A stretch of DNA of 64,000 nucleotides from Herbidospora daliensis (lineage in GTDB: Bacteria; Actinomycetota; Actinomycetes; Streptosporangiales; Streptosporangiaceae), in contig NZ_BBXF01000002.1 of NCBI RefSeq assembly GCF_001570585.1, forward strand, positions 1,062,898 to 1,126,897. The letters are read 5' to 3'. A program made the position numbers and the translations under genes. Of the stretch, positions 62,786 to 64,000 are shown piece after piece (position 1 is the stretch's first letter; each line of letters starts with the position of its first letter). The notes beneath the pieces are model-generated. The model ran no database searches. It was not told the DNA's origin and saw only the letters and a program-made list of their open reading frames with translations.

Positions 62786-62906
62786 CGGATCGCGGCCGCT
62801 GCCGACGTCGCTCCGCCGCCACGAGGGAGGCGGAGCGACTGACACGGGGACCCAGGAGTGTGGTGCCACCCAGGCCCTACGACGTCGCGCGTCACAGGCT
62901 CGGCCC

Positions 62907-62920
62907 TGTTAGCGCTAGCA
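62907..62920. promoter_or_regulatory. LacI-type operator-like palindrome
   Basis: TGTTAGCGCTAGCA is palindromic around CG except for one base pair. LacI-family sugar repressors of actinomycetes bind such CG-centred sites. It is far (475 bases) from the xylanase start. Confidence 0.4.
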
Positions 62921-63181
62921 CATCGTAGTGCGACCTCCCTTCGGCGTCCCGGCGTCTGGTGGTGCTGGCGGTGAGTAAATACAGCGGGCGTGACGGCGTC
63001 AAGGGCCCCGGCGCGGCGCTCGGTGCTGACGAGCCGTTCGGGGCTCCGTAAATTACGGCGTGAGCATGAAACTTGCATGCGCAAGCAGCTGTTTAATTTT
63101 CGAGCGCCGCCGGTATCGCACTCCCTCGTCGCTCCCTGTCGGGGCCCTTGTGGGGCCTATCAGACCAGGGTGCACGGCCGC

Positions 63182-63192
63182 CGAAAATTTCG
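63182..63192. promoter_or_regulatory. Palindrome CGAAA-N-TTTCG before xylanase
   Basis: CGAAAATTTCG, nine bases before a TTGACA hexamer. As I recall, similar CGAAA-N-TTTCG elements occur upstream of Streptomyces xylanase genes. Confidence 0.65.
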
Positions 63193-63200
63193 CTCCGGTG

Positions 63201-63230
63201 TTGACATGTTTCGGTTGGGTTTCCACACTA
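63201..63230 (+). promoter_or_regulatory. Candidate xylanase promoter
   Basis: A consensus -35 TTGACA (63201) is followed after 18 bases by a weak -10 (ACACTA). A 150-base leader would precede the start. Confidence 0.45.
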
Positions 63231-63258
63231 AGTCTCCGAGGCGGTCGGCCCAGCCTGA

Positions 63259-64000
<742 letters not shown>

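Overview
High-GC actinomycete DNA, read as a differentiating member of Streptosporangiaceae or a close relative. This rests on very GC-rich third positions, many GTG starts, homologues of the Streptomyces developmental regulators BldN and BldC, the rex-hemA-hemC-hemD-hemB order, a reduced-menaquinone pathway, system II cytochrome c maturation and secreted polysaccharide-degrading proteins. The family is inferred and not proven. No rRNA, tRNA, CRISPR array or intact insertion sequence was seen.

Layout. 0-2.4 kb (minus): HAD phosphatase, anti-sigma RsbN-like protein, sigma factor BldN. 2.5-12 kb: a membrane protein fused to an ABM domain, glutaredoxin, then rex-hemA-hemC-hemD-hemB, a prim-pol-like protein and hemL. 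12-14.6 kb: a 39-aa microprotein opposite a LysR regulator, a histidine phosphatase and an aldo/keto reductase. 14.8-18.6 kb: resA-ccdA-resB-ccsB. 18.6-22.4 kb: small membrane proteins, a zinc-metallopeptidase-like protein, a structured non-coding block, bldC and a secreted propeller protein. 22.5-40.8 kb: menG, a MenJ-like reductase, the 14-gene nuoA-N operon and a polyprenyl diphosphate synthase. Together these build menaquinone and complex I, which uses it. 40.8-43.3 kb: rarD, msrA and a HigBA-like toxin-antitoxin pair. 43.3-51.7 kb: a monooxygenase between two copies of a short repeat, a two-component operon with a double DJ-1-like membrane protein, a VOC/LysR pair, a probable orphan immunity pair and a PadR-controlled membrane protein. 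52-64 kb: accessory and secreted functions, namely a TNT-fold NADase-like protein opposite a PaaX regulator, an alpha/beta hydrolase with CBM2, a subtilisin-inhibitor-like protein, AraC-, HxlR- and two-component-regulated genes, a TPR protein and the start of a GH10 xylanase.

Regulatory logic visible in the DNA. Two Rex operators, one before rex-hem and one before the MenJ/nuo operon, tie haem synthesis and complex I to the NADH/NAD+ ratio. A BldN-type promoter (CGTAAC-N16-CGTTGG) lies exactly between bldN and rsbN. Clear dyads or repeats sit beside the PadR, HxlR, AraC, PaaX, LysR, TA and xylanase genes.
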